Assembly (NCBI GenBank): GCA_013140805.1
Contig: JABFRW010000010.1
Span: 1 to 56,996, forward strand
From: Candidatus Eisenbacteria bacterium
Lineage (GTDB): Bacteria; Eisenbacteria; RBG-16-71-46
DNA: 56,996 bases
Reading direction: 5' to 3'
Part shown: positions 49,405 through 56,996 of the stretch, one piece after another
Layout of the letters: every line of letters begins with the position of its first letter
How positions within the stretch are numbered: the first letter of the stretch is position 1
Program-made: the position numbers and the translations under genes
The notes under the pieces: model-generated
The model's input: the letters and a program-made list of their open reading frames with translations, nothing else
Databases searched by the model: none
Told to the model about the DNA's origin: nothing

Positions 49405-49739
49405 AGCGTCAGGGCTCCTGGCTGCCTGCTCGATCAGATGTGCCGCGTCGCGCAGCTGCGACAAATACACGGCGTGGCTACCCTTGACCTCGACGACCGT
49501 CGCTCCCGTCCGCTTGGACATGGCGCGCTGCGCATTGGGTGGGATCATCTTGGCGTTCGCCGCGACCAGGTACCAGGTCGGATTCGACCTCCACGCCGGC
49601 TCCGTGACCGCGCCATTCAGAGCTTCGAGACCCCAGGGAACCTGCGCGTCGGCCATGAACGCGGCGGCATGATCGGCGGCACCGGCGCGCCGGCGGACAG
49701 GGCCAGTTGCGTCGTGGCGCCTGCCCCTGCGGCGAGCAT
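49405..49739 (-). pseudogene. alpha/beta-hydrolase remnant
   Basis: The C-terminal part of a carboxylesterase-type hydrolase is readable: AFMADAQVPWGLEALNGAVT, then WYLVAANAKMIPPNAQRAMS and VVEVKGSHAVYLSQLRDAAH with the catalytic His. Ahead of it, in another frame, a signal-like piece (MLAAGAGATTQLALSAGAPV) begins at 49739. The nucleophile domain between them is missing and the normal stop is lost. Confidence 0.6.
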
Positions 49740-49899
49740 TAGGAGACGTGCGTGCACCGGCTCGAGCGCCGCGACGCCGCGGGGCGTGACGACCATGGTC
49801 CTTTTCGCGCCCCGTTTGCGCTTTTAGGCCGGAGGGCGGGTCGCCGCAGGTCCGCGAACCCGTCCCGTATCGGGAGCGACGCCGGGAGGAGAGAGCGCC

Positions 49900-51651
49900 A
49901 TGCAGGATCACCGACACATCATCCGCACGAGGACCCCGCAGCGTTGGATCGGGCTGGCCGCCATGCTCGCTTGCATCGTGGTGGCACCCTACCCCGCAGT
50001 CGCGTCCTGGCCCACCGATCCCACCGTCAACCTGGGCGTGTGCACCGCAGACTTCGACCAGGAGTTCCCCGCGATCCTCCCCGACGGATCCGGCGGTGCA
50101 TTCATCGTCTGGCAGGACTACCGGAACGAATCCAACTACCAGATCTTCGCGCAGCGCGTCTCGGCCGACGGCGTCGCGCAGTGGGGCGCGAACGGAATCC
50201 CGATCTGCACGGGGACTGGCGATCAACTGGCTCCCCACATCACGACCGACGGCACGGGCGGCGTGATCGTCACCTGGAACGATACGCGCGCTCTGTTCTC
50301 CGACATCTACTGCCAGCACCTCTCGTCCAATGGCGAGATCCTCTGGAACCCGGACGGCGTGCCGGTGTGCACGGCCGCCGGGCCCCAGCACGACGAGGCT
50401 GTGGTTCCCGACGGGGCGGGTGGCGCGATCATCACCTGGTGGGATCGCCGCGACGATGCCAGCCAGGTGATTGGAGACATCTACGCCCGGCGGGTCACCG
50501 CCTTGGGCGATCCGATCTGGGACGCCGACGGTGTGCCGATCTGCGTCGCCGCCGGGAGCCAGCAGTATCCGATGATCGTTCCCAACGGCGCCGGTGGCGC
50601 CGTCATCACGTGGACGGATGCCCGCAATGGAGATTCGAACCGCGACATCTACGCGCAGGGCGTCGACGCCGGCGGCTTGCGGCTGTGGACGACCAACGGC
50701 GTCGTGCTCTGCAACGCGGCGAACGATCAGACCAGCGCGGCGATCGTCGCCGACGGATCGGGTGGGGCCATCGTCGCATGGGACGACCTGCGCTCTTCGG
50801 AGAAGATCTACGCGCAGCGGATCTCCTCCGCGGGCAGCGTCCAGTGGACGCCCAACGGCGTGGGCATGACGAACTCCGCCGGTGAAACGATTCCATCGAT
50901 CGTCTCGGACGGAGCCGGCGGAGCCATCGTCGCGTGGATGGACTTCAGCCACTTCCCCACCAGCCAGGCGGACATCCGCGCCCAGCGGATCTCGTCGGCG
51001 GGTGCGGCCCAGTGGTCCGCGTCGGGCGTGGCGGTCTGCGACTTCGCCGGGATGCAACAACTTCCGGTGGTGACGACCGACGGCGCGGGCGGGGCGATCG
51101 TGACGTGGGCCGACTACCGGGCAGACGGCCTCAACCCCGACGTGTACGCCCGTCGCGTCACCTTCGCCGGCTCCGTGCTCTGGAGCGCGGCCACCAAGGG
51201 AACGCCGGTCTCGACGGCGCCCGAAACCCAGTACCTGCCGATGATCACGACGACCGGATCGGGCGGTGCGATCGTCACCTGGCAGGACATGCGGAATGGC
51301 ACGACCGACATCTACGCCCAGCGCATCCGGTCGGATGGCGATCTCGGCGGCGGCCCGGTCGGCGTTGGGCCGGACGCGCCCGCTTCCGTGAGTCTGGATC
51401 TGGTGGGTCCGAACCCGGCCCGCTCCGGACGAATCCCGGTGCGGTTCTCGCTCGGTTCGGGTGGCTCCGGCTGGCTCGAGCTCTTCGACGTCACCGGACG
51501 CCGCATCTGCGCGCGCGCGTTGAATGGGTTCTCCGCCGGAACCCATTCGCTCGACCTCGCGGAAGGCCGGCATCTCGCCCCTGGGCTCTATCTCGTTCGG
51601 CTGCGCCAGGGCGCGGGCGTGCGAGTGATGCGGGTGGCCGTCCTCGACTAA
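49900..51651 (+). CDS. secreted DGxGGAIVTW-repeat protein with FlgD-type tail
   Basis: A 583-residue protein with a signal peptide ending near PAVA/S (residue 36). Eight repeats of the form DG(A/S/T)GGA(I/V)(I/V)(T/A)W-x-D follow at intervals of about 50-60 residues (for example VPDGAGGAIITWWDRR, VADGSGGAIVAWDDLR). Such spacing suggests a seven- or eight-bladed propeller. The last ~85 residues are FlgD-like (LVGPNPARSGRIPVRFSL, then APGLYLVRLRQGAGVRVM). Start 49900 follows GGGAGGAGAG. A two-repeat paralogue lies at 43500-44225. Likely surface-exposed; ligand unknown. Confidence 0.8.
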   Translation: MQDHRHIIRTRTPQRWIGLAAMLACIVVAPYPAVASWPTDPTVNLGVCTADFDQEFPAILPDGSGGAFIVWQDYRNESNYQIFAQRVSADGVAQWGANGIPICTGTGDQLAPHITTDGTGGVIVTWNDTRALFSDIYCQHLSSNGEILWNPDGVPVCTAAGPQHDEAVVPDGAGGAIITWWDRRDDASQVIGDIYARRVTALGDPIWDADGVPICVAAGSQQYPMIVPNGAGGAVITWTDARNGDSNRDIYAQGVDAGGLRLWTTNGVVLCNAANDQTSAAIVADGSGGAIVAWDDLRSSEKIYAQRISSAGSVQWTPNGVGMTNSAGETIPSIVSDGAGGAIVAWMDFSHFPTSQADIRAQRISSAGAAQWSASGVAVCDFAGMQQLPVVTTDGAGGAIVTWADYRADGLNPDVYARRVTFAGSVLWSAATKGTPVSTAPETQYLPMITTTGSGGAIVTWQDMRNGTTDIYAQRIRSDGDLGGGPVGVGPDAPASVSLDLVGPNPARSGRIPVRFSLGSGGSGWLELFDVTGRRICARALNGFSAGTHSLDLAEGRHLAPGLYLVRLRQGAGVRVMRVAVLD

Positions 51652-51840
51652 CTCACACGTCGAGCACACACGAGAACGGACCAGGCGGAGAAGCCGCTCA
51701 CGTACACATCGCCGGCCGCGTCGAACGCGACATGATCCGCACGAAAGCCGGGTGTCGGCCACGAGATCAGGAAGTTGCCCGAGGAGTCGAACTACTCGAC
51801 CTCTTGCGCACAGGGGAAGTTCTGGTCGAGCGTCCGCGCG
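51648..51840 (-). pseudogene. NHL-repeat protein remnant
   Basis: The complementary strand reads FDSSGNFLISWPTPGF, then ADHVAFDAAGDVYVSGFSAW, one NHL blade. An in-frame TAG stands where Gln is expected in the phrase VE-(Q)-FDSSGN. No other blade or start survives. It ends against the stop of the repeat protein on the other strand. Confidence 0.5.
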
Positions 51841-51890
51841 AGGGATGTCGGGAGCATCCCACGGCTCACTTCGGCGCGGCGGCTCGGCCT

Positions 51891-52067
51891 GCAACCGTCC
51901 CGGAAGACCAACTCCATTGGAAGTTGAATGCCGGCCCTGGGGCGAGGCCATACGTTGAGATCGAGCACGGTGGGTTGCCACCGACACATATCGCGAACGT
52001 CGTCATGACCGATTGCGACCGATGATCACCGCTGTTGCGCGATGGTTCTCGCACAGTTCTGACACAG
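51891..52067. repeat. ~178-bp dispersed repeat, copy 3
   Basis: GCAACCGTCCCGGAAGACCA ... TTCTCGCACAGTTCTGACAC AG. On the minus strand its first end reads AFNFQWSWSSGTVAGRAA, almost the C-terminus of the flavoprotein encoded at 54060-55424. Confidence 0.75.
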
Positions 52068-52171
52068 GAGCCCGTGGTCGGCGCCGAGCCTCGAACTCGG
52101 CTTGAAAGGCGTCGGCGTGGCTCTGCGCGCGTGATGCGGAGCGAAGCGGGAGCGCGACGGGACCGGTCAGC

Positions 52172-53401
52172 CTATTCGTGGCGTGCTCCCCCATACACCA
52201 TCCGGCGCCACAACCACTCCGCCGGCCCCATCCGGAACCGCGCAAGCCACCACTCGCTGCTCCACACCTGAAGGGGGAAGAACGCGATCGTACCGAGGAT
52301 GCAGGCGTTGATCGAGACCTTGCCGAAGAGGCCGAGCCCGTAGCCATTGAAGACCAGCGTGCACACCACGGACTGGAGCAAGTACTGAGTCAGCGCCATT
52401 CGTCCGAGGGGTGCGATGTGGGCGAGGGCGCTCCGCCACCCGGGTCGCTGGAGCAGGAGCAGGATCCCGGCGGCGTAGCCGAGAGTGAGCAAAGGGCGGC
52501 CGAGGAAGCACACCATCTTGATCAGGATTCTCAGCGGCCGAAACGGAATGTGCACGGTCAGCCAGCCGCCGAGATTCTCCCACGGGACGGCGTTCGCGAG
52601 CACTCCGATCAGCGAACAGACGGCGAGGATCCGCACGAGTGCACCGCGATGCTTCGTCGGCTCGGAGAAATAACCCTTCTTCCAAAGATAGGCCCCGAGG
52701 ACGAAGAACGGCGAAAGGATCGGCAGCCGGTTCGCCGCCCGCATCGGGCCCAAGGCGTGGACGAACTCCCACGTCCGAAATCGGAGCGCGTCCATCCAGG
52801 AACCGGCACCGTAGTGTTGCAACTGCATGGGATAGGAGAGCTCGGACTCGGCCAGGTGCAGGAAGGGCACCGTCAGGACGATGGTCGCCACAATGAGTGC
52901 CGGGATCGCCCACAGAATCCGCGAGGCGCGCAGGCGGAGGAACGGGATCATCAGAAGGCTGATCACCGCGTAGTCGAGCATGATGTCGCCGTTCCACAGC
53001 AGGAGCGTGTGAGCGAGCCCGACCAGCGCGAGCGCGCTCGAGCGGCGGAACGCGAAGCCGACGTAAGAGCGGCCTCGCTGCATGACTCGCTCGCACTGGA
53101 TCACCAGGCCCGCTCCAAACAGCATTGCAAGGAGGGCGGCGGCCTTGCTCTCGATCAGCGCGCTCCGCAGATAGCTGGGCCATGCGCCGCCCCAGCCCCA
53201 GGGAAAGGGTAGCTTCTGCTCGAGCGCCAGGTCCGAGCCGCTGAACACGGCGACGTTCACGAGGAGCACTCCGAAGAGCGCGACGCCGCGCAAGACGTCC
53301 AGTTCGAGACGCCGTTCCGAGGGCGCGACGGGGCGCAGCTCGTTCGGGATCGCCGTCGATCCGTCGTCAGCGGAAATCGCGATGGATTCGCGTGCGGCCA
53401 C
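52172..53401 (-). CDS. DUF418 family membrane protein
   Basis: A 409-residue protein with roughly nine membrane helices. It starts ELDVLRGVALFGVLLVNVAV, the DUF418/acyltransferase-3-like opening, and has ALVGLAHTLLLWNGDIMLDY and a C-terminal DUF418 region (LGRMALTQYLLQSVVCTLVF, then PAEWLWRRMVYG). Members are putative membrane acyltransferases or transporters of unknown substrate. Start GTG 53401 is chosen for the CGGAG site 5 nt before it. It begins 22 bp after the TetR stop, so it is probably cotranscribed and regulated by it. Confidence 0.8.
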   Translation of the reverse strand: MAARESIAISADDGSTAIPNELRPVAPSERRLELDVLRGVALFGVLLVNVAVFSGSDLALEQKLPFPWGWGGAWPSYLRSALIESKAAALLAMLFGAGLVIQCERVMQRGRSYVGFAFRRSSALALVGLAHTLLLWNGDIMLDYAVISLLMIPFLRLRASRILWAIPALIVATIVLTVPFLHLAESELSYPMQLQHYGAGSWMDALRFRTWEFVHALGPMRAANRLPILSPFFVLGAYLWKKGYFSEPTKHRGALVRILAVCSLIGVLANAVPWENLGGWLTVHIPFRPLRILIKMVCFLGRPLLTLGYAAGILLLLQRPGWRSALAHIAPLGRMALTQYLLQSVVCTLVFNGYGLGLFGKVSINACILGTIAFFPLQVWSSEWWLARFRMGPAEWLWRRMVYGGARHE

Positions 53402-53423
53402 GGGGTCTCCGGGAGGTGGCGGT

Positions 53424-54014
53424 CTAGCGACGAGTCGTGCCCGGGCGCTTCTGGATTCGACGGGGCTCGAGAGTGCCGAGCAAGAGGGCAGCGATCCGCT
53501 TGGCCCGGTGCGCAGGCTCGGCCGTTCCCTGGCGAACTGCGGCAGCCGTCGCGCCCTCAAACAGGAGGAGGAGGTCTGCCGCGCAGATCTCGTCCAGCCC
53601 CGCTTCGCGCAAGAGCTTGGCGAGCCAGCTCTGGAAGCGCAGCTTGTGCGCCGCCGCGGCGCCGTGCGCGTCGCTCGCCGGGTTTGCAACCTCGGCAATC
53701 GCGTTGATGAAGCCGCAGCCCCGGTACCCCTTGGATCTGAAACGCAACGCCAGCACGTCGAAAACCACTAGCGGACGGTCGCGGGGATTCGGCGCGAGCC
53801 GGCGTACTTGCTTCTCGAACCAGACCCGAACCGCCTCGTCGCGCCGCTCCAGATAAGCCACGACCAGCCCGTCCTTGGAGCGGAAATGGCGGTAGAAGCT
53901 CATGCGCGCCACGTCGGCCTGGGAGATGATCGCGTCGACTCCCACTGCCTTGATTCCGTGGCGGTAGAAGAGGTCGGAGGCAACATCGAGGATTCGTTCG
54001 CGGACTTGGCTCAC
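53424..54014 (-). CDS. TetR/AcrR family repressor
   Basis: A 196-residue regulator. The N-terminal helix-turn-helix (ERILDVASDLFYRHGIKAVG, then ISQADVARMSFYRHFRSKDG) is clear; the C-terminal ligand domain is helical (RFRSKGYRGCGFINAIAEVA). Start GTG 54014. A palindrome in the promoter spacer just upstream fits autorepression, and the DUF418 gene 22 bp downstream would share control. Confidence 0.88.
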   Translation of the reverse strand: MSQVRERILDVASDLFYRHGIKAVGVDAIISQADVARMSFYRHFRSKDGLVVAYLERRDEAVRVWFEKQVRRLAPNPRDRPLVVFDVLALRFRSKGYRGCGFINAIAEVANPASDAHGAAAAHKLRFQSWLAKLLREAGLDEICAADLLLLFEGATAAAVRQGTAEPAHRAKRIAALLLGTLEPRRIQKRPGTTRR

Positions 54015-54021
54015 GGCTCGA

Positions 54022-54050
54022 ATGGTATAGACCGATCGGTATCATTTCAA
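54022..54050 (-). promoter_or_regulatory. TetR-type promoter and operator
   Basis: On the minus strand, TTGAAA (54050-54045) and TACCAT (54027-54022) are 17 bp apart, and the palindrome ACCGATCGGT (54031-54040) sits inside the spacer. Binding there would block RNA polymerase. The predicted transcript start is about 1-2 nt from the GTG start codon, so the mRNA may be leaderless. Confidence 0.6.
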
Positions 54051-54059
54051 GGGAAAGCG

Positions 54060-55424
54060 TCATCGGGTTCGGGTCCCCGCGGCCCTCCCCGCCACCGTCC
54101 CACTGCTCCACGCCCACTGGAAGTTGAACCCCCCGAGCCTTCCCTCGACGTCGAGAATTTCGCCGCACAGGTACAGCCCCGGGCACACGCGCGATTCCAT
54201 CGTCGCGGTGTTCACCTCGGCGAGCGGCACTCCCCCGGCTGTGACCTCCGCCTTCTCGTAGCCGAGGGTGCCCGTCACTGCCAGATCGCGCGCAACCAGT
54301 CGCTCAATCAGCATCGCGCGTTGCTCGCGCGTCACCTGGCCCATCGCGGTCCCCGGCGTGACGCCTGCTTCCTGGCAGAGCCGCGCGAACAGCCGCTCTG
54401 GCACGCGAGCGGCGTAGTGCTTCTTGACCGTAACCTGCGGGTTGAATTTGGCGACCTTCACCCATGCGTCGGTCAGCGACTCGCGTGTCTCGCCCGGCAA
54501 CGAGTTGAGCGTCACGCGGCGCGCGCCGGCCGCTGCACCCTCGCCCGCGCGATGCCAGTGCCGCGACAGATCGAGTGCGGCGGGCCCCGAGAATCCGAAG
54601 TGCGCGACCAGCAGCGAGCCGCTCACGCGCTCGACTACTCGTTCGCCGACCCACAGCGCCAGCTCGGCCTCGTAGGTCAGCCCCTGCACCGTCGAGCACA
54701 GCGCATCGGTGGACGTGAGCGGCGTGAGTGCCGGCACCGGCGCCACCAGCGTGTGACCGAGTGAGGTGACGAGCGCGTAGCCCACGCCATCGCTTCCGGT
54801 GCGCGGGAACGAGAGCCCTCCGGTCGCGAGCATCACGCGGTCGGCTTCGAGCCAACGCGACGGCTCGACGGCTGGAAGCTCCCATGCGTCGCCGCCGTGT
54901 GCGGCCACGCGCCCGTCATCGAATGCCGCACTGGCGCCGACGTCCTGGATGCCGATGCGAAAGTGCGGGGCGGCGGCCGTACTCGCCGCGGAAGTCGGCG
55001 ACGCGCCAGTCGTGCGCCCCAACCGCACTACCCGTGCCCCGCTCTCCACCTCCACGCCCGCACGCTCGACCGCGCCCAGCAGCGCATCGAGCACGGTCTG
55101 CGCGTCGTCGGTCGCCGGGAAGTACTTGCCGGTCTCTTCGAGCTTCAGTCCCACGCCCAGCGACTCGAACCACTCACGCGACTGCTCGGACGTGAACGCG
55201 CGCAACACCCGCGCGATCGCATTGCGCGAGCTGCCGTGGAAGTCGCGCTCGGTGACCTCGCGATGCGTCACGTTGCAGCGCGTCCCGCCGCTCATCAGGA
55301 TCTTCAACCCGATCTTCGGGTGCGCGTTGAGCAGCACGACGCGCGCCCCGGCTTCGCCGGCGCGAATCGCGGCGGTCAGCCCGGCAGCACCGGCTCCGAT
55401 GACGACGACCGAATGAGGGGACAC
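54060..55424 (-). CDS. HI0933/BaiN-family FAD-dependent oxidoreductase
   Basis: A 454-residue flavoprotein. It has the dinucleotide-binding start VVVIGAGAAGLTAAIRAGEA, then the family signature KILMSGGTRCNVTH, VMLATGGLSFPRTGSDGVGY, and the conserved end GLYLCGEILDVEGRLGGFNF followed by QWAWSSGTVAGRAAG. Members reduce a range of substrates (BaiN acts on bile acids); the substrate here is unknown. Start GTG 55424 matches the family N-terminus. It lies on the same strand as, and just upstream of, the TetR gene, separated by its promoter. Its 3' end resembles the dispersed repeats. Confidence 0.92.
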   Translation of the reverse strand: MSPHSVVVIGAGAAGLTAAIRAGEAGARVVLLNAHPKIGLKILMSGGTRCNVTHREVTERDFHGSSRNAIARVLRAFTSEQSREWFESLGVGLKLEETGKYFPATDDAQTVLDALLGAVERAGVEVESGARVVRLGRTTGASPTSAASTAAAPHFRIGIQDVGASAAFDDGRVAAHGGDAWELPAVEPSRWLEADRVMLATGGLSFPRTGSDGVGYALVTSLGHTLVAPVPALTPLTSTDALCSTVQGLTYEAELALWVGERVVERVSGSLLVAHFGFSGPAALDLSRHWHRAGEGAAAGARRVTLNSLPGETRESLTDAWVKVAKFNPQVTVKKHYAARVPERLFARLCQEAGVTPGTAMGQVTREQRAMLIERLVARDLAVTGTLGYEKAEVTAGGVPLAEVNTATMESRVCPGLYLCGEILDVEGRLGGFNFQWAWSSGTVAGRAAGTRTR

Positions 55425-55485
55425 CGGCGCACACTAACCCGGCGTGGGCTCGAGACAGCAACGCCGAGCGGCGCGAGCTCGGGCA

Positions 55486-55514
55486 TTGACGCGATGTTTC
55501 TCATACGCTAGCAT
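55486..55514 (+). promoter_or_regulatory. promoter of the PIN/antitoxin operon
   Basis: TTGACG (55486-55491) and TAGCAT (55509-55514) with 17-bp spacing. Transcription would start about 4 nt before the ATG at 55525. Near-repeats ACGCTAGCA and TCGCTACGCA overlap the -10 and could be the antitoxin's binding site. Confidence 0.45.
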
Positions 55515-55524
55515 TCGCTACGCA

Positions 55525-56052
55525 ATGAACGAACAGCCCGGAACGCCAACCGACTCGTCCTCCCTCATCTATCTGGCCAAGGTCGATGGGTTGGCGTACG
55601 CGCATGCGTGTCTGGGAGTGCTGCTGATCCCACCCACCGTGTGGCGCGAGGTGGTCCTAAGAGGGGAAGAGCGTGCCGCTCCGGAGCTGAAAGCAATTCG
55701 AATTGCAGTCGAGTCCAGGCAGGTGGTGGCGCTGGGACTCGAAAAGCCGGACCTGTTGCAGGCGGAGAAGCTGCGTCAGGCCCACCGACTCGATGCGGGC
55801 GAGTGCGAGGTTCTGGTTCTGGGTGCATCGCGCTCGTTGGTGCTCATGGATGAACTCCGCGCAACCAAGGCAGGCATCAGCATGGGGCTGAGAGTGATTC
55901 CAGCGCTGATCCTGCCCGCGCTCGCATTGCAGGCGGGTGTGCTGGACGAGCCTCAGGCGCTCGCATCTCTCCAGCGCCTCGCTCGGGTCAGTACGGCAAG
56001 GGCCGACGACGTGAACAAGATCGAAAGCCTGATTCGGGAGGGCACATCATGA
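55525..56052 (+). CDS. PIN-domain toxin (VapC-like)
   Basis: A 175-residue protein of the DUF3368-like PIN branch. The acidic residues expected to bind Mg are in place: Asp10 in PTDSSSLIYLAKVD, Glu42 in PPTVWREVVLRG, Glu93 in LDAGECEVLVLG and Asp109 in LVLMDELRATKAG. PIN toxins cut RNA. The gene overlaps the next by 4 nt (ATGA), in toxin-first order. Start ATG 55525 is the one that places Asp10 correctly near the N-terminus. Confidence 0.82.
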   Translation: MNEQPGTPTDSSSLIYLAKVDGLAYAHACLGVLLIPPTVWREVVLRGEERAAPELKAIRIAVESRQVVALGLEKPDLLQAEKLRQAHRLDAGECEVLVLGASRSLVLMDELRATKAGISMGLRVIPALILPALALQAGVLDEPQALASLQRLARVSTARADDVNKIESLIREGTS

Positions 56053-56951
56053 AGACCGTGCAGGTAAATCTTCGACTCGAACCCTCGCTGGTGCGTGAAC
56101 TCGAGGACGCTGCGCGCGAGGAGTCGCTCGAGCGTGGCACGCTCATGCGCAAGCTCCTGATCGAAGCCTTGCGCGAGTGGCGCCTCGAGCACGCGCTCAA
56201 GCTCTATCAGCGCGGCGAGATCTCGCTGGGTCGGGTCGTGCAGGACAGCGGACGCTCCTATTGGGAGCTGCTCGAGATGATCCCGGCACGCGGAATCGCG
56301 ATCCCGTTCGATGCGGATCTGGCAGTCGCGCAGGCACGCGTCGTGATGCAGAAGCTCGGCCGCGTGGCCGAGCCCACACTGGCGTACGACGCGCCGTCCT
56401 CCAGGCCCGAGAGCGCTACACGTGCAGCCGGGTCGAAGCGGGCGCGCGGCGGTGGCGACTCCAAGACGCTCCCCGACTTTGCTCCGCGGCCCGGGGGCGT
56501 GTTGCTCGTCGGCATCAATCCCGCGACGCGGTCCGTCAAACGCGGTCACTACTACCAGGGCAAGCTCGGACAGCGGCTCTGGAAGCGACTCGGAGCACTC
56601 GGCCTGCTGAAGGACGCGATGCCCGGACTCGAAGATGAGGCGTTCGTGGCCGCGGGTCACGGACTCACCGATGTCGTCAAGCGCGCGACCGACAGCGCCG
56701 ATCAACTCGCGCGCGACGAACTGCGCGCGGGCGCCGAGTTGCTGCGCGCGAAGGTGCGCGAGTGGAAACCCAAACTCGTGCTGTTCGCGTTCAAGCAGGC
56801 GGCGGTCGCAGCGCTGGGCACGCGAGAGGTCACCGCGGGTGCGTGTGGCAAGCTCGAGGGCGTGCCGGCGTTTCTGCTGAGCGGGCCCTACGCGGCAGCG
56901 GCCGACGCCACGCGGATCGACGCGGAGTTGAAGCGGTTGCTGGCGCGGTAG
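56049..56951 (+). CDS. UPF0175-type antitoxin fused to Mug/TDG-like DNA glycosylase
   Basis: A 300-residue fusion. Residues 1-100 match UPF0175 antitoxins: a ribbon-helix-helix start (VQVNLRLEPSLVRELEDAAR), then HALKLYQRGEISLGRVVQDS, YWELLEMIPARGIAIPFDAD. A basic, low-complexity linker (105-141) leads to a uracil/mismatch-glycosylase domain of the Mug/TDG family (142-298). This shows GVLLVGINPATRSVKRGHYY (GINP at 155-158), then GLTDVVKRATDSADQLARDE and PKLVLFAFKQAAVAALG. The frame is unbroken. The usual catalytic-loop Asn after GINP is replaced by Ala, so activity is uncertain. It is coupled to the PIN toxin gene by ATGA. Confidence 0.75.
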   Translation: MKTVQVNLRLEPSLVRELEDAAREESLERGTLMRKLLIEALREWRLEHALKLYQRGEISLGRVVQDSGRSYWELLEMIPARGIAIPFDADLAVAQARVVMQKLGRVAEPTLAYDAPSSRPESATRAAGSKRARGGGDSKTLPDFAPRPGGVLLVGINPATRSVKRGHYYQGKLGQRLWKRLGALGLLKDAMPGLEDEAFVAAGHGLTDVVKRATDSADQLARDELRAGAELLRAKVREWKPKLVLFAFKQAAVAALGTREVTAGACGKLEGVPAFLLSGPYAAAADATRIDAELKRLLAR

Positions 56952-56996
56952 GGGCCGCGCACGCGCGCGCGCCCCCCACCCGCGCCTCGGCCCTAC
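56952..56996. other. window end, GC-rich, no feature
   Basis: A short alternating GC stretch (GCACGCGCGCGCGCC) after the fusion gene's stop. Nothing further can be said. Confidence 0.3.

Noticed and set aside
49054-51987. A 977-codon open frame on the minus strand
   Set aside because: It lies opposite the well-supported secreted repeat protein and has no coherent domain along most of its length; long antisense frames are expected in this GC-rich DNA. Only the short hydrolase remnant at its far end is kept.

Overview
The window (56,996 bp, high GC) looks like chromosomal DNA of an uncultured member of the Fibrobacteres-Chlorobi-Bacteroidetes side of the tree, most like Candidatus Eisenbacteria. 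The main clue is that many secreted proteins end in a FlgD-Ig-like C-terminal module with the pattern PNPF...LEVFD..GRRV...W.G.D..G..V..GIYF.R. This placement is inference; there is no rRNA or marker gene here. I found no tRNA, rRNA or CRISPR array.

1-26 kb: the tail of an ABC-F ATPase; a translationally coupled GlxA-type AraC regulator plus an exported DJ-1/PfpI protein; a nucleotidyltransferase pair resembling a MNT/HEPN-type toxin-antitoxin; a vanadium haloperoxidase-like PAP2 protein; a large secreted propeller protein; a HET-C-like secreted protein followed by a large exported protein of unknown function; an AbiE pair whose toxin is broken; a giant repeat-rich surface protein; a Bor-like lipoprotein; a secreted lipase-like hydrolase and a deleted paralogue of it; a mobile-element graveyard (IS3 orfA head, IS21-family relic, truncated DUF4153 gene); and a SWIM/SNF2 helicase.

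26-42 kb is a defence island, bounded on the left by the relic of a FlgD-tailed gene. It holds a TM0106-type RecB-like nuclease, a GIY-YIG/DUF4357 nuclease with a small exported Cys protein, and an HNH endonuclease. It then holds a tightly overlapping operon read leftwards: hsdM, hsdS, a DUF1837/HamA-like nuclease, a Ski2-like helicase (HamB-like), hsdR. The nuclease-helicase pair thus sits inside a type I restriction operon, with every junction overlapping by 4-11 nt. This is the strongest candidate for an unusual system. A DUF6933/pRiA4b protein and an orphan MqsA-like antitoxin close the island.

42-54 kb: a second HET-C-like secreted protein, two paralogous DGxGGAIVTW-repeat secreted proteins, housekeeping enzymes (SDR, VOC, SnoaL-like), a HigBA toxin-antitoxin, several decaying gene fragments, and three copies (plus one partial) of a ~178-bp dispersed repeat. 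One end of that repeat matches, nearly base for base, the 3' end of an HI0933-family flavoprotein gene.

54-57 kb: a TetR regulator with a visible operator and its DUF418 membrane partner, the HI0933-family flavoprotein, and a PIN-domain toxin coupled to an antitoxin that is fused to a Mug/TDG-like DNA glycosylase. That fusion is the second most interesting item. At least four and probably five toxin-antitoxin-like loci occur in the window, two of them visibly degraded.
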